64,000 bases of DNA, from NCBI GenBank assembly GCA_022113835.1, contig JAILWY010000013.1:15114001-15178000 (forward strand), read 5' to 3'. The translations under genes were made by a program, and so were the position numbers. Below the pieces are notes generated by a model, which searched no databases, was not told the DNA's origin, and worked only from the letters and a program-made list of their open reading frames with translations. Positions within the stretch are counted from its first letter, which is position 1, and every line of letters starts with the position of its first letter. Below, piece after piece: positions 47,601-62,118 of the stretch. The stretch is from Atopsyche davidsoni (lineage: Eukaryota; Arthropoda; Insecta; Trichoptera; Hydrobiosidae).

Positions 47601-49153
47601 TTTCCATTAACAAAATAATAACCAAACATACTTTGGCTACAAAAAACAAAACAATTCAAATTAAAATGTATCTTATTATTTCTCAAACAAAACTGTATGG
47701 TTTTCTTTGTGATGCAAGTATTGAAGAATTATTGTTACCTCTCGCCTCGTGGAAATAAATTGGAAAAAGTCAGTATTAGGAACATGAAACCTCATTATAT
47801 CTAAATAAGCATAAAGTGAACGTAACAACTGATCACTAAAATTTCCGCTAAAGCGTTAGGCTTATAAATATATAAAGTTTATATACATATAATACCGAAT
47901 TTAATAATTATTATATTGAAGAATTAATTTGTTTCGAGAGTGGTATAAATGTTCTATAATAAAAAAAACAAGTTTAATTAAACTCTCATTATTATTTTTC
48001 AATATGTTAAACTCATTTTGAATGTGAACGTCCTTGGAACCAAGAGTTTCATATTCTACGACAAGTGAATTTTAATTTTTAGGATTTGCTTTGAGTGTTG
48101 ACAAAAAGGATTTTTTCTTTGATACTCGGAAATTTGATACTCGAAAATTCAGGTTGGTAAGTCGAGGGGGTGCCTGGTTGGTCAATTTTCCTTGGTGATT
48201 TGACTCTTACCCAAATCACTAATTGTGTTCAATGATCAGCATTTGCGAAAATAAATTTTTAATTTGGAAAAATAGTTTACTCATCAGTTTTCAGATATTT
48301 AATATTTCTTTGAATACACAGATCATACAGAACTATGTTCATAACTTCTATTTACTGAGTACAAAAATACTGATTCCATAAATAAAAAATCTTTTTTATT
48401 TTATAGTCAAGTCCTTGTTATCACTGATAGGTAATAAATATGTCATTAAAAATAAGTTCACTTACCATGAATGAATGAAAAAATGTATTATTTAATTAAA
48501 GAAATTACTCTTGAAAAATTGTTTAATTTTTGTATGGAGAAAAAAAACATTTTATCAAATTTTTATTGTAATTAGCCAATAAAAGTATTTACCATATTTT
48601 ATCAAGTTAACGAGAAATTTTAATTCAGTTTAAAGATACAGGAGTGGTCTCAAGGGTGTAGGCAATGTCAGTTTAATCTAATATAATTATAAATATAATA
48701 TACGCACTATCTATACGCTTTTCTTGGAATTGCAGTTCATATTCTGGTGTTCTTAATTACAGATTTTTTTAATGAAAATAAAAAAAAATATATTTTATTT
48801 TACAACCAACTTACAATATTTTTAACATATTATTTAAAAATAGATGCTTCTCAGTTGAAGTTGAAGAAGTCAAAGCGTTCAACGATTTCTTTCAAACTAC
48901 ACTTAAAAGTTGAGCGACAATTCGTAGATTTCCCAAAGGTGACGCAGAGAATATTTTTATTGTAAAAATAGAGCGGTAAATCCAAATGTCGCGAAATCAC
49001 TTTAATAAAAGTTTCACACATTGCATATGTGGAGTCTAATTTGATTCGTATTGGTAAAGCAAAAAAAATGTACACTTAAGAATTAAAATGCGTATAATGC
49101 TCAAAGCTTACTTCACATGATCTGTTTTTCTGATCTCCCATCGTGTCTTTCAG

Positions 49154-49291
49154 GATCTTGAGACTTATCTTGCCATGTACCCGGAAATAATGGATTTCAG
49201 GATAGTGGGGTGCTTTTCAAACGCCACGTGCTGGCATAATCAAATCATTTACGGTCTGAGGACCTTAATATACTCAACGAAACAAATATGA
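49154..49291 (+). CDS. Candidate terminal exon, unknown protein
   Basis: A TCGTGTCTTTCAG acceptor precedes GAT CTT GAG and an open frame of 45 codons to TGA (49289-49291). The translation (LETYLAMYPEIMDFRIVGCF, then NATCWHNQIIYGLRTLIYST) has three aromatic-rich segments, one sequon (NAT) and two cysteines, and the DNA is less AT-rich than its surroundings. No domain was recognised and no upstream exon found, so support is composition plus splice site only. Confidence 0.35.
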   Translation, partial: DLETYLAMYPEIMDFRIVGCFSNATCWHNQIIYGLRTLIYSTKQI

Positions 49292-51313
49292 ATAGCCTAA
49301 TAGGAGACTCTATTTTTTTATTTGTGAGTGTTTTCGCCTTTCACGTGCATTTTCAGTATAAAAAGGTTCTTGATAGGTGAAAGCTACCACAAAAAAAAGT
49401 TAGCATAATCTCTTAATCATTTAGGTATTCGTATAAGTTGTTATTACGGATTATTTAAAAAACGTTCCTGGTGGAAAAATAATAGACTTTATATCGTTTG
49501 TTTGTACTTTGCTTAAAATAATAATACAATGTATGTTATTTTTTTTTAAAGAATATTAATTTTTCTCTTGATAAAACCACTATCAATAGCATCAGTACAT
49601 TGCTTCTTCAATCTCATTAAAATGTTAGCTACAAAGAAGTTCATATATGAACATAAAAAAATTGGCTATGGTTATATTCTGTAAGAAAATACAAAAAAAT
49701 ATTTTTTTTTAGTACAACTTAGAATAAAATAAGGATAACGATGACTGATGGCTGAGATTTTATCTTGAAGTATTGTACTTTACAAGGCAGTCAAGGAAAA
49801 AAGAAAAATATATACTGAACTTGATGCCGCGTAATCTACGAGAACCTCACATAAGCACCACTCGAGCCTTAAGTGAAAACTATTTACTAGTATATTTTAT
49901 TCAGGAATTAAAGAATTCCATAATATTGTTAAATTTATACACAGGTGGAATTTGAATGGAATATCACCAAAGTGTTTGTTACTAAGAAACTACATAATAG
50001 GTGATTCTTGATTTTTACGAACCTTTTAAACTATAGTTTCTGTTGGTGTATTGAACATAAAAAATACAAAGAAATATTCCAAAAACTTTTTATTAATATT
50101 TAATAATATTTTCCCAAGATCAAATAAATTTGTGAGCATGAATGAACATCATGTTCGCTGTATCGCTTTGTCAACACTATGGCCACACGATCTCGCAATA
50201 TACCATATATTTATTATCTTTTTATAGGGTAACCGCTTTTTGATGTATATGCGAGTATTATTTATTTTTATTTATGTTATTTAACACATAACCACTCATT
50301 GCGAATGTGATAATGAAGTCGGATAGTGGTAAATCTTGATCATTATAAACATCACAAAGGGAGAAGGGCCAAGAAATCGTTCAGGTTTCAGCTGAGTATG
50401 TACACCCTTTTCGCCTCCCTTAACATAATCACAGGCTTATGTTGCTTTGTTAGTAATTTAGGTCAGAATAAATTAGAAGATCTTAAGAGCAAGCAAAATT
50501 CAGAAACACGTTTATGCTTTTTGTAAGCAATCAATACTTCATAATTTTTTTGAATATGCAAACGCAAAATACCTACACTGAACAAGAACGTGCTATGCAT
50601 GAAAAAAAAAATTACACGCCAAGCAAGTATTAAAATTAATTCTCATTATATAAGCAGCTAAGAGATTTTTTTATGAATAACAAGGACGAATTAGACGAAA
50701 AAATAGCATGCGAACACTTCGCCCAATTAATGTGAATATATTGTACTACTAATTTACTAACTAGTGTAAATAAATTTTTTGTATATTATATTGAAATAAG
50801 TTCTTGAAAAGAATTCGCATTATGAATACCAATATTATTAATACTTTTCAAAATTTAAATTCCAATTTATACAGTTTCAAAATACTGAAAACTAATAGAT
50901 AAGCAAAGCCGTTTTTTAAGTCCACTGTTCGTGGATATCGAAGAAAATACTATTCCAGAGTATTTGTTATTCAAATGGTAGAAATATTGAGAAGGATTTA
51001 ACTAGAACAAGCTTTATGTTCATGATTAAAGTGAATCAGGCCAAATAATATTTTTGTTTTTAAATTATGTAAATTTTTAACAAGTTTAAAAGAAATAGAA
51101 ACCCGATGGAGATGCTTCAAGCTTGACACACCAGCAGTCGTTTACTAAAGCTTACCTATTTTTCTCTGATCTCGCTGGTTGCTACTTTTGATACTTCCTA
51201 AGTTCATATTCTATTATAATTGTTTTTAATTGAAGTCGTTAACTATTTGAAAACAAACCGAGCTGGACACAGTTGAAATTGCTTGCCTTTGGTTATCTCA
51301 ACTGCATCGCCCA

Positions 51314-51370
51314 ACTTTCAGATTAATAGGTTTTCAGGGTTTCAACCTGAAAACCTATTAATCTGAAAGT
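51314..51370. repeat. Perfect 25-bp inverted repeat
   Basis: Arms of 25 bp (CTTTCAGATTAATAGGTTTT and onward) around a 7-base loop GTTTCAA. Part of the right arm (TATTAATAGGTTT) is repeated once more just downstream at 51370-51382. No transposon ends or duplication were recognised around it. Confidence 0.9.
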
Positions 51371-54300
51371 ATTAATAGGTTTACTGACTACCTGAGTTTT
51401 AACGGCTTAAGCTTGTAGAACTACATTTGTACATTTATGTCGTAAATATATATTACTTCCTGTTTTTGTACGGACTTTGCTACTGTCACAGAAACGACAC
51501 AGAATATAAAAGCTCATATTTTTCAGAGTTTCATGGATATTTCATGAATTCAAATTTGTTAAATCGGATTTTTGAAACCCTTCAGGCGTGAATATAAAAT
51601 GGTTATAGTGCTTGAATAATGTTCCTCACAAAATATGCAGTTTGAAAATCCGAAGTAGTTTTATTGAGACACTGGGAATTTTTCTAGTTTAGTTTGGTTT
51701 AAAAGTTTATGATGTATTTTGAGTGAAATGTAAATATTTCAATTTATAAACCAATATTTGTTGCAACAACAATGGTGTTCGGACGAACTTACGCGTAAGC
51801 AATGATATCGTTTTTATTTTATTGTAATTAACCTTTTTTATAAATTATAAATAATTAGCCTTTTCTCCAGAAAAAAATACATTCAATAGTTTTTATTTGA
51901 TAAACTTTACGGTATTTGATGATCATGTAAGTTTTAAACAACAAAAAATTCATATAATTGTGTTGATTGTGCTATATTTATAATTGCTACTATGTGCCGA
52001 TTTTTATCAATAGTTTTTTTTGTAAATGTTAAGAATATCTGTAGTAGATATTTTTTACAATTTTTGTTCCAAAATGATATTATATATGATATATAAAAAA
52101 AATAATATATTCGTACTTCAAAGAATTTATCATATCTTAATAAAATAATTAAAGCAACACTATCTTAACGTAATTATATTGAGTTGTAAATAAACCGTTC
52201 AAAATATATTTATCCATTTATAGAAGTTCTAAATCCCATAAAACTACAGTAGAGATAAATCTAGAATAAGTGCGTATTTATTATCACAATATAAATGTTA
52301 ACTGGAGAATTATTCATACAAAAATACATTTACAAATGAAATCGTGCTTCCTCTTTCACCGGCAATAAAATATATTGCCCTGAATGGACTTCAGACAACA
52401 GAAAAAGGGAAGTGTTTTGATTATTTAATATTTACATATTAATCTGGAGAAAAGTACATATGTAATAGATTATAAAATGAAGATTATTTTATGATATAAG
52501 AATATTTTTAATGTATATATATTTTTTAAGCTTCCTTTTTTCCACGATACTTATTTTGGTAATATGTTTAAACGAAATCTCTAGTTTATCTCTGTCTGAA
52601 GAAACTATTTCAGTAGCGTCATAAAATTATTTAAAAAAATGGACAAAAAAAAATTATAATTAAATTCACCCATGCCAAAAATGTTAAATTTGACATTTTT
52701 GTTCATGGGTATAATTAGATAAAAAAATTATATTAAAGGTTAAATTTTCCCTCCCTTAAATTCACCATTAAATAAAGACTTTTTGAATTCCATGGTTCTG
52801 AAAAAACGTGAAAAAATGGGTGATGTTTTAACATATTAAATTTATTTTTATTTTACACTTATACTGGCTTAGGGGAGAGTTTGGAAATAGAGTTGCTGCA
52901 TTTAACGATAAAAACTTAATATATTATTAAATATTTAATTTTTTTCAGATAATCAAAGGTTTGCATCTTGTCTTATTTAATAATATTTTTAATTAAAAAA
53001 AATAAAGTTTTCGGTTTCATGTCGTAAATTGTCAAAAATAAAATAAATATGATCCAACATTCAAGAAGTGTGGGTTTGAATCCTGGTGATTCTGTAAAAA
53101 GTTAACAATGAACTTTTATCGTCGTTTCATGACTAATTGCTTATAACATTTTTATAATTTGGAAAGAGAAAAGTTTATAATTAACAACGACCCAAAGGCT
53201 TAGAGTTGGTAATGAAAAAAAAATGCTTTCCTTTATATAATTGACGGTGAGTCAACTTAACAAATTCGGGTAGGCGTGCGAAAAAATGTGACTCGGGTCT
53301 GATGTTGAGTATTAATCCAGTATTAAATAAAATAAAAGGCTTTCCTACATAAAATAAAATAACAGCTATTTTTTTGACTGCTGAATTTTTATTACTAAGG
53401 AGTTCTGTACGAAATTTATATATGATTTCTTTTCTTCATATTTATATAAAATAAATTTATAGTCAGAGAAAATAGACAATAACATGTTATTGGCAACAAA
53501 AAAACGGTGAAAAGAACGAAAATTTAGAAAATATTGTTTTTATACACAAGGCCATTAAGAAAATAAGTTAAGGCGGGTCCATATAATAATAATCTAATTG
53601 TAAACTCATATTGTCTTGTAAAACGTTATTTTCATCTTATCTGTTTTTCCATCCATTTTAACAGAATTTGCTTATTGATTATCGTGATTTTAAATGACAA
53701 ACCTTCCTTTTTTATTACGTCAAAAACGAATTACGAGTATTAGGAAGTTAAATTTTATCGCATAAAGATGAATTGATTAAGATTGAAAGTGTCCATTTTT
53801 ATAAATGTATTATTTTTTGAACCGTTAATTGAAAAATGTCATTCGTTATTTTAAACAAAATGGAAAAGTACAAAAGTGCTGAATAAAAAAAAATGTTTCT
53901 TGAAAGAAGTAAGTTTATTACTGTGTCTTGTTTAGATTTCATATATTTTTAAAAGATACAATAAATAAAAGTTTTTAAAATTATCTTTAAGGTTTAAAAC
54001 CGATAAAAAAAAATACGTGGTATGAGAAAATATGGCTATTATAGTGATTTTTTTTCTTTCCAGAGTAAGAATGAAATCCGTAGACTGATTGGAAAACAAC
54101 CATTAATCTAAATATGCAAAAAGTAAATTTTTACTTATTAAAAAAATGTATTATAATAGAAATGTTTTTTTTTAAATTATTTTGCACTATCGATTTTTTA
54201 TAAATGTAAAAAATAGCTTGGAATATTAAATATAACGAATATGAAGAATATTATGAAATAATATTTACTTAGACGTTCAGATAAATCTTATCAGGATAAA

Positions 54301-57300
54301 TGTCAACTTATCAGAGCGAATGCCCGAGTCAATATGTCGATGGTATAAAGCAAAACATTAAGTGTTCAGGCCTCTACATAAAAGCAAAGTTGACATTTTA
54401 TATTCCCCATAGAAATCGATGGTTTTATATAGAATAAGTCAGAGATAAGCTAGTTCCATGTATTGGATTACTGTTCGTTTAAAGGAAGATTTGATTCAGG
54501 TTTTTTGACTAGAGGAAATTGAACGAAGGAAAATAATTTTGCATTTAGGTAACACGATAACTTTATACACATTTTCAGAAGAAATTGTGGGATATTTGAT
54601 ACATCCGTATTTTTACAAGCTCATGATATTTTTATGGTGGTTTATAAGTATCAGGTTTAATAGTCCAAACCACGGTGCGACAGACTATGTTAGTTATTTA
54701 GTTTGTGTGTAAATCTCACCTCCACAGAGCGTCCATAAAGAGTTGATTTTAGGTTGAAACTACTAAGAAACCATCTAAATATCGTAAAATTTGGATGCAT
54801 CGGTTAACACTTGCGTCTAACGATTCAAAATATAGCACAGCTAAAGGGTCATGGTGGTTTAATGCAGACGTGTTATCACATCAAAAATAGAGTGAAAGTT
54901 ATGCATGTGGAGTTCCCCTTATTTTTATGTTTTAAAAGTTAATCATAAAATAAATTGAAAAACTTTGGGACATTCAATGAAACCTTAAAACAAAAGCTTT
55001 AGCATAAAACAAACATATCTTTCAAATAATAATGAAATAATGCCCTGTTAGTTTAATAAAGTTTAATTAAAATTTAATAAAAACACGCTAATACTTTTTT
55101 ATATTAGCCCAAGCGCAGATAGATCGCATAAAAAGTTTAATATAATCTCTGGTTCTGCCCAGTGTAATATGGTTATATTATTTATCAAAAATAAAAAAAA
55201 CAGTTTTCGAAGGAAAGAAAACCGAAAAATTTAATTTTAATTTAATAAATTATAACTTTGTTCATTGAATTAAATTGAATAAATCTTAAATTTTATAAAA
55301 ATTTCGTTAAATAATAGTACTCAGAGTTCATAAAAAATTTTAACACAAAGAAACCAACTCTAAAAAGGATTTTTAATGTGAATTTATTTCTAGTAAAACC
55401 TAATAAATAATGAAATCGAAAGAAAATATTGATAAGAAAATTTTAGTTTCACTATAACAGAATTTCTTTACAAATGATTTTTGGTGGACTTGTTGCTTAG
55501 TAAGCATTTTATAATTATCAAAGAGTCTTTTTATAACATTAAAGGTAAATAATATGGACAGTCAATATTTTCAGTGGTTCGTCAAGAGAATAAACATTTC
55601 AGGTATCTTTCTGTGATGAGGGTTGTTTGTGGTCTGTGGGTCGTTAATTAACGACTGCGCCGAGTGTGAATTCGCGGAGCTTCCACCCTTACTCGATCAG
55701 AGGTGAGAGGTTCTGTTTGGATTTGCATTATCGTCTCGTCAGAAGCTCAATATGACTTGATAAAGGATGACGAGGATGAATACTTCTACAGTATGAATTG
55801 AACACTTCAGTAATAAATTAAATACATTCAAAACTTTCAATTATTAATAAATTTTCAATATATTTAAAATAAGACCCATCTATTGTTTTTAAAATTCAAA
55901 AGTATGAGAATCTAAGATATTAGATAAAAAAATATTTGAATGTTAATGTACTTATACCTTTTTATTTCATACATAATTTGTTTTTAAATGTTTTTGAATG
56001 CGTGTATATTTCTATGTTTTAACTTAAAGGATAATTGAATTTAGGCGAATATTTTAGTCACCGATACTGACTGTGTTTGTACATGACTTTACCAAAGTTC
56101 GAAATCATTTAGGGCATAGTATTATTTATTTTGCGAAATCGCGATTATTGCTTGCCGTTGGGTTTTTTGTGAAACATATTTGATGTTGTAGCTTATTTTC
56201 GTAAAAAAATTATTGTAATATATTTTCATCTGAAAAAATAAACCTAAAATATTGTGGTTTTTCAACATAGAGTTAAAAACTTAGCTTCGAAAAAATACTT
56301 AGATTGTAGACTGGTTCAGTAGAAATCGTTGCTTTGAGATGAGTCCAAGGACTTGTATCCCTTAAGGCGTATTTAAAGGATTCTTTTACATATTTTTAAT
56401 GCTAAACAACCAGATATGACAGAAGACTTCAAATAATACCTTTAATATTCTTTCAAAGAATAAATTATTTCTTGATATACCCAAAAGCTCCTTAAAAATA
56501 CATTTCATGGACTTTGCTGAAAGTCTACGAATGCCACCCTTTATTCACTGCATACTTTTTAAAATAAAATTGTTTTGATTATATAAATATTAAATACAGC
56601 TTACATAAAAAGATGTGATTAGTATCGGTAGGTTAAGGACACAAAAAAAAATGGTTTCATGTACGTTATTTGTAAGCAATCATTGATTGAACGACCTTAC
56701 TCGGAGTTGCGGTGCAAAAAGCAAATAAAGATTCATTAGAAAAAATCTGCTCGCAGGAAATTCAGTTATTCGGAAAAAGGTTCAAAAGAAAAATTTATTA
56801 ACACTAAGTAAATCCCTTCTCACTGTATCCTTTCATTTGTAATGCCTATCAGATTTTACATCTGATGGACCCAACAATGTTGGTATCAATATAATACTAT
56901 AATTTCTCGCTGAGATTAAATATTTAAAAATACTCTGTAAAACCTCCTTTATTTACAAAAAATAAATTATATTAGATTTTTTCATTCATAATTATGATAA
57001 AATGAATAAATATTTTAACCCAATAATACTAAATATTTCATAACAGAAGAACAATAAATTAATATGTTTTGTCCAAATATTCAGTTTGTTTTTATTTCCC
57101 CTTTTTATGGTGAAAGATTTATTGAAATAAACTCGAACTATAAATTTTTGTGTGAAAATATCAGATAATTATTAAAAATTATAATAATTAGGTAAAAAAA
57201 ATGTAAATAAAGAGCAAACAAATCTCCGTTAAAAGAATAAGTAAAAAAGTTTTCAAAAGATTCGCAAGGATTTCTGGTTTAAAAATTCCATGTTTCTCTT

Positions 57301-60259
57301 AGAAGTAAATACGAAATAATAAATAAGCACCTATTAATAAAAAAACAGGGTGGCGGGGGTGGTAAATGCAAATATATTTTTTTGGTAAAACAATAAGTTT
57401 GAATATTTTTTTTTACTTTGTGAAGTTATTCCCTAAGGAAAAAAATATTTCGCGCGATAGGAAAATTTAATATCATGTTTGAAATTGAATAAAATTTAGA
57501 TTTTACCGGTGGATTCTCAATTAGTAAAAACGTTGTTTACACAAATTATTAAATAAACAAAGAATTATCGTAAAACACATTTTTATGTTTCTATTTCTTT
57601 AATTAGGAGTAACATAAATATTAGAATTACACAAAAAAGCTTTTTAATGTGACAAGGTGAAAGTATAAAGAAGCTCTTGAATGACGAAAGCTCTTACAAA
57701 CAAGCATGTTCGTTATCTTCTATCCATTTGGGGAGATTGATATCGATAAATTTAATAACCACATGCATTACTTATATTAATTAACTGATATGATATATTT
57801 TTTTAAATAACTAGGAAATATGATGTATACTGTCATACCACCAATTTAATAGTGAATCATTAAATGTTTAATTAATTTTACAACAATATTAATTGAAAAA
57901 CTTTTAGAGATGTAAGTCTTTCAAAAGAAAACAAAGCTGGGATGTATGACATATGGAATTTTTTTATAACATAAAAAAAATTGAAGAGCTCTCACTTTAT
58001 TTGAAAGAAGTCAGTGGAAGAAGGCAGTAGAAAAACATTTTTATAAAACAATAATAAAAAAAATCACAAGAAAGTATAATTAAATATTAAATTTAATTCA
58101 TAATGTTGTGATTTAAATATTTTGCGAATTTACATTCATATATTGTGCTTTTATAATTAAAAAAAAAGATAAATAGGTTTTATAAAAAAAATATTTTTAC
58201 TGTAAGTAAATATCATTTTCATGAATTTAATTTCGTATCACTTCATTGACGAATACGAGCTATAAAATTCACGCTCAGCAAGCAAGATCTATGTTTGTCA
58301 AAATTGCATGATAATAAATATATGAAATAAATTTAGAAAATGGCCCCATTACTGAACTGAGTAAAACGAATTTTTTTTTGATGAAACGCGGCTTAACACT
58401 CAATAATGTAACATTTCTTATAAAAACGGCGCTTGAAGCTACTATATAAATGGAGCAAAACCTGAAAACCAGATAATGATATTAAAGCTAAAAAAGAGCT
58501 TTGCGAATACTTAAAAAATAGATTGTGAAATGTAACACACGTTCATAATCAATTATTTTGTTTTGTCCTTTTAAATTTTTATTTTAAAATAACATTTAAA
58601 ACGCTTCAATCCCTTTTTTTATCAAACTTTGTACTGGCTTTATAATTTTACAAATTAAATTTTTCTCTCTAAATGGGCAGTGTTTGCTTTTGAGGTTTCC
58701 AGTAATTTTAAAAAGAAGCAAAAAAATTAAATCACCCACCCTCATTACCAAGATTTTTTTTTCTTTTCATACTGAAACTGAAATTGTTTACTGTGCTCAG
58801 GTTTTGTGACAGATTACAGTTCAACGAAATAAGTAAAAAACACTTTGAAATAACAGCTTTTGATACTTTGAGGCCTGTTATAGTAAAGTTTCGAGAAGTT
58901 GAGCTTCCTGCGATGTTTTTCACACGTAACATGAACTGAGTTATTTGTTTGTATCAAATGAGCAACAAGATATCTGCACATGCTTTGAGAATTCATTCTG
59001 TAAACCTCAAAGTTTTCTCGGCTTTGTTTTGTATTATGAGTTGAAACTATGAAAAAAGTTTTACATTAATTAATTCATAACAGATCAAGAAGCAAAAATG
59101 AGCTTTTTTTAAATTATCTATACTTTTTAAATGTAAATTAAAGCGTATCTGTGTTTTCAATCTAAATAGCTTTAACAAAAGTATTTGAATAATCATTCAT
59201 GACCCCTGCTAATATTAGTAAGTGAAAGGTGCACTGATAATACAATATAATTTAGCAGGTTAATGATCGATCTTGACTGTTAACCCAAAGTTATAAATTG
59301 TTTAAGTGCTTGTATTGTCATTTAATTGTTTCACAATATTAAATCTCTAAGCCATATCTATGACATTTATATATGTCTAGAAGTGAATAAAATATTGCCT
59401 ATTTAGAAATTCTGCATTCTAGATTTTATGCAGCGTTTTTTATTTATTGAATTTCTGATGTATTAATAACGTTATTTGGAATATCTTCAGGGATTTGAAA
59501 ATCAAGATGTTTGTTAAGTATGTTCTTGAGAGTTACTTGATTTTAAAATTTCTTAAGATGACATTAAAAGACCGTCGAAAGTTTCACCCAAGAACGCAGC
59601 TTTACTAAAGGCCGCCAAAATCAACAAACATATTTTATGACTCGTAAATGTTTCAGTAAAGACACGGCGATGAACTGTTTTATTATTTTATTGAGCTGAA
59701 TTTCTTGGCTCAAGAAATTCATTTGTGTTTCTCCAGTATTGTTTGGAGGTCCATTATAATGCCAATGCCCAAATAATTTATAAAGCATAAATAATTAATA
59801 ATATTTGTAATTGTTGTTTTGTTTATTCAGGATTTCGTGAATAAAACAAGCAACGAAGAAGAAGAGATAAACAAAAGGATAGTCTAGGCTTACAGGTGCA
59901 ACTTTGCCCTGGTTTAATATTTCAAATCTCATCTTATCTCCTGAAAAGTAATAAAATATAAGTTATATTAAATGTCAATCAAAAATTAAGTGTGAGAAAA
60001 ATGTTTTTGATAAATTGTTTCATACAGTAAGACGTCAAATGTGCGTTGAAAATCCTTCTACGATAAAGCTGTTGTCTCTGCAAGTATATTGAAGGGTTAT
60101 ATGATGTACAAAAATAAATTGGTAGTATAAGAATGGCGTTAAGTACTGAACTCTAGTTCATTATCTCAAAGCAACCTAAAGGTCGTAGTGCTCTGAATGG
60201 TGATGATGATTTTATGTTATTTTTTTATGTAGCCCTGAATCTGATTGGCTCCTTTACGA

Positions 60260-60403
60260 TTATTGAGAATATTGATTATTTTCTGCACGAGCTCCCAGTG
60301 GTCGGGGTAATGCAGTGTAAGATGGTTTCTCTTTTTGGGTGTTTTTCGCCATCTTCAGCACCTTCCGTTTGTCCTTGAAAATACCAACCGTGGTTTCGCT
60401 ATT
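60260..60403 (-). CDS. Candidate lysine-rich terminal exon, unknown protein
   Basis: On the minus strand ACCGGACAG is a possible but pyrimidine-poor acceptor. The frame that follows is open for 47 codons to TAA at 60260. It reads NSETTVGIFKDKRKVLKMAK, then a basic stretch and PRPLGARAENN. Composition is clearly richer in GC than the neighbourhood. No family match is known to me; it might equally be a fragment of an unrecognised transposon. Confidence 0.25.
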   Translation of the reverse strand, partial: NSETTVGIFKDKRKVLKMAKNTQKEKPSYTALPRPLGARAENNQYSQ

Positions 60404-62118
60404 CTGTCCGGTTTTTAAGAAGCGTCTACGTGATCAAATTTGCATCCACAAGTCTTTAACCTATTCTTGCTTGAGTGTTTTTCAATTCAATTTAAAAAAA
60501 AATACACGTGAAAGAAATGCCAATCAATGATTGTTACAAGAATGAAACTAAAAAAAATGGCGATCGTCTATTCAACTTCAATTCAATTCAATAAAATTAT
60601 TTGAAAAAAAAAACTCGTTTCTAAACTCCCTCGACAGTACTTCAGTTAATGGAGTTGCGATTCATTTATAATAAATACACCGACGTGTATGCAAAATTCC
60701 ACCTTAAATTAAAATACACACATATATATATATATAAAAAAAAAAAATTTAAAAAAAATATGTATATATATAAATATATATTAGTTGATTTTATGTATTC
60801 TTTAACAGTAAGAGTGTAAGTTTTTGTAAATTTAATTTTAAAAAATATTGGTTATACAGCATCCAAACAATTTGTTTTTTCTTTATATAATGGTTTAAAT
60901 GCTTAAATATATTAACTTTCTTTGTCTATCATATTTTTCATCAAGAAAAATATTGATACTCGCGTTTTAATAAGAGAAAAGTTTTTATTTGGCATACATA
61001 GGAAGCTTCATGTATGGTTTATTGGGTGGAACATATTTTTTCTATTAAAAACAAAATCGCAAGTAACCTTTTGTTTTCTGAAATAATAATATTTCGGATT
61101 GGTTTTTTGAAAATAATAATGACATTTAAAATATTATGTGATGGAAAAAAGTTCATCCCTGTCTCATTCTTTAAGGAATCTTCGTTGTTGTGTAATACGT
61201 TTCTGAAAATAATTCTTATGTCTACATGATATTAATTGTTTACATAATTACTAACTTGTTATTAATTAATTAATTTGAATTGAACAGTAGATTGAATAGA
61301 TATAATGTCAAAAATTTAAATATTGGTTATAATAAATATGTGCGTATTTTTATTTCATGATTCAACCCAGTTAGGTTGTTGTACTGATTTCTATAGATTA
61401 AAAATATTTTTATGTGATTAGAGTTTTTCATGTAGTAAACAAATTTTTAAAGGATAAAAATTAATAATTAAAAAAATAATTGAAAAATGAATAAAAATAT
61501 TGTGCGAGTAAACCGAACGGATATATTGACATATCCGGAATTAAAAACAAACAATCACGTTCGGTTCGCTAATATTCCGAGTAGCAACATAACTAACTCA
61601 TTGTTTAATTTAATTTTATATCTAAACACAAAAGGAAATAATTTTATCAATGTTTTACCAAAATTACTCAGAAGCTTTTGTTGTAATTTTCTAATATAGC
61701 TTTTAACATACGAAATAAGGTATGCCAAAATAACGTATTTAATACATTGAATTTAATTAATTTTGTGCGTTGTAGTGCAAATATATGCAATCAAATAAAC
61801 TCTTCAGACGTTTTATGAGGAAGCATATTACACGAATGGCTCTTCTTGGTACAGGCAGCCTCTTCTAGGAAGGGGGAAACTTGGATTCGGTATAGACTTA
61901 CTTAATGCTGTCATTTAGCTCCCCGCCTGTGAGGCATTTTCGCTTAGATCTTCATAAGCTTTCGAGTACGTGATCGTGGTGGAGAATTATTTTTACGTAT
62001 GCTCTGAAGAATACTCGGTTTTTGCTAAGCCAGCAGATCGAGTTTTCTTAATAATAATAAAAATAATAGGATATATAAATAAATACAACCCAAAGCTTTT
62101 ACACTCTTTCACTCTTAA

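Larger units (their letters stand above)
43356..49153. other. AT-rich stretch with small repeats
   Basis: No gene was recognised. It contains a SINE relic (44140-44205), a tandem duplication (44562-44653) and a short TA run near 46430. Confidence 0.4.
49292..62114. other. AT-rich stretch with two exon-like islands
   Basis: No gene was recognised. Coding-like islands at 55667-55801 (plus) and 60260-60403 (minus) are given in findings. A B-box fragment lies at 53070-53085 (GGGTTTGAATCCTGG). Low-complexity TA/A runs lie at 60719-60781. Confidence 0.4.
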
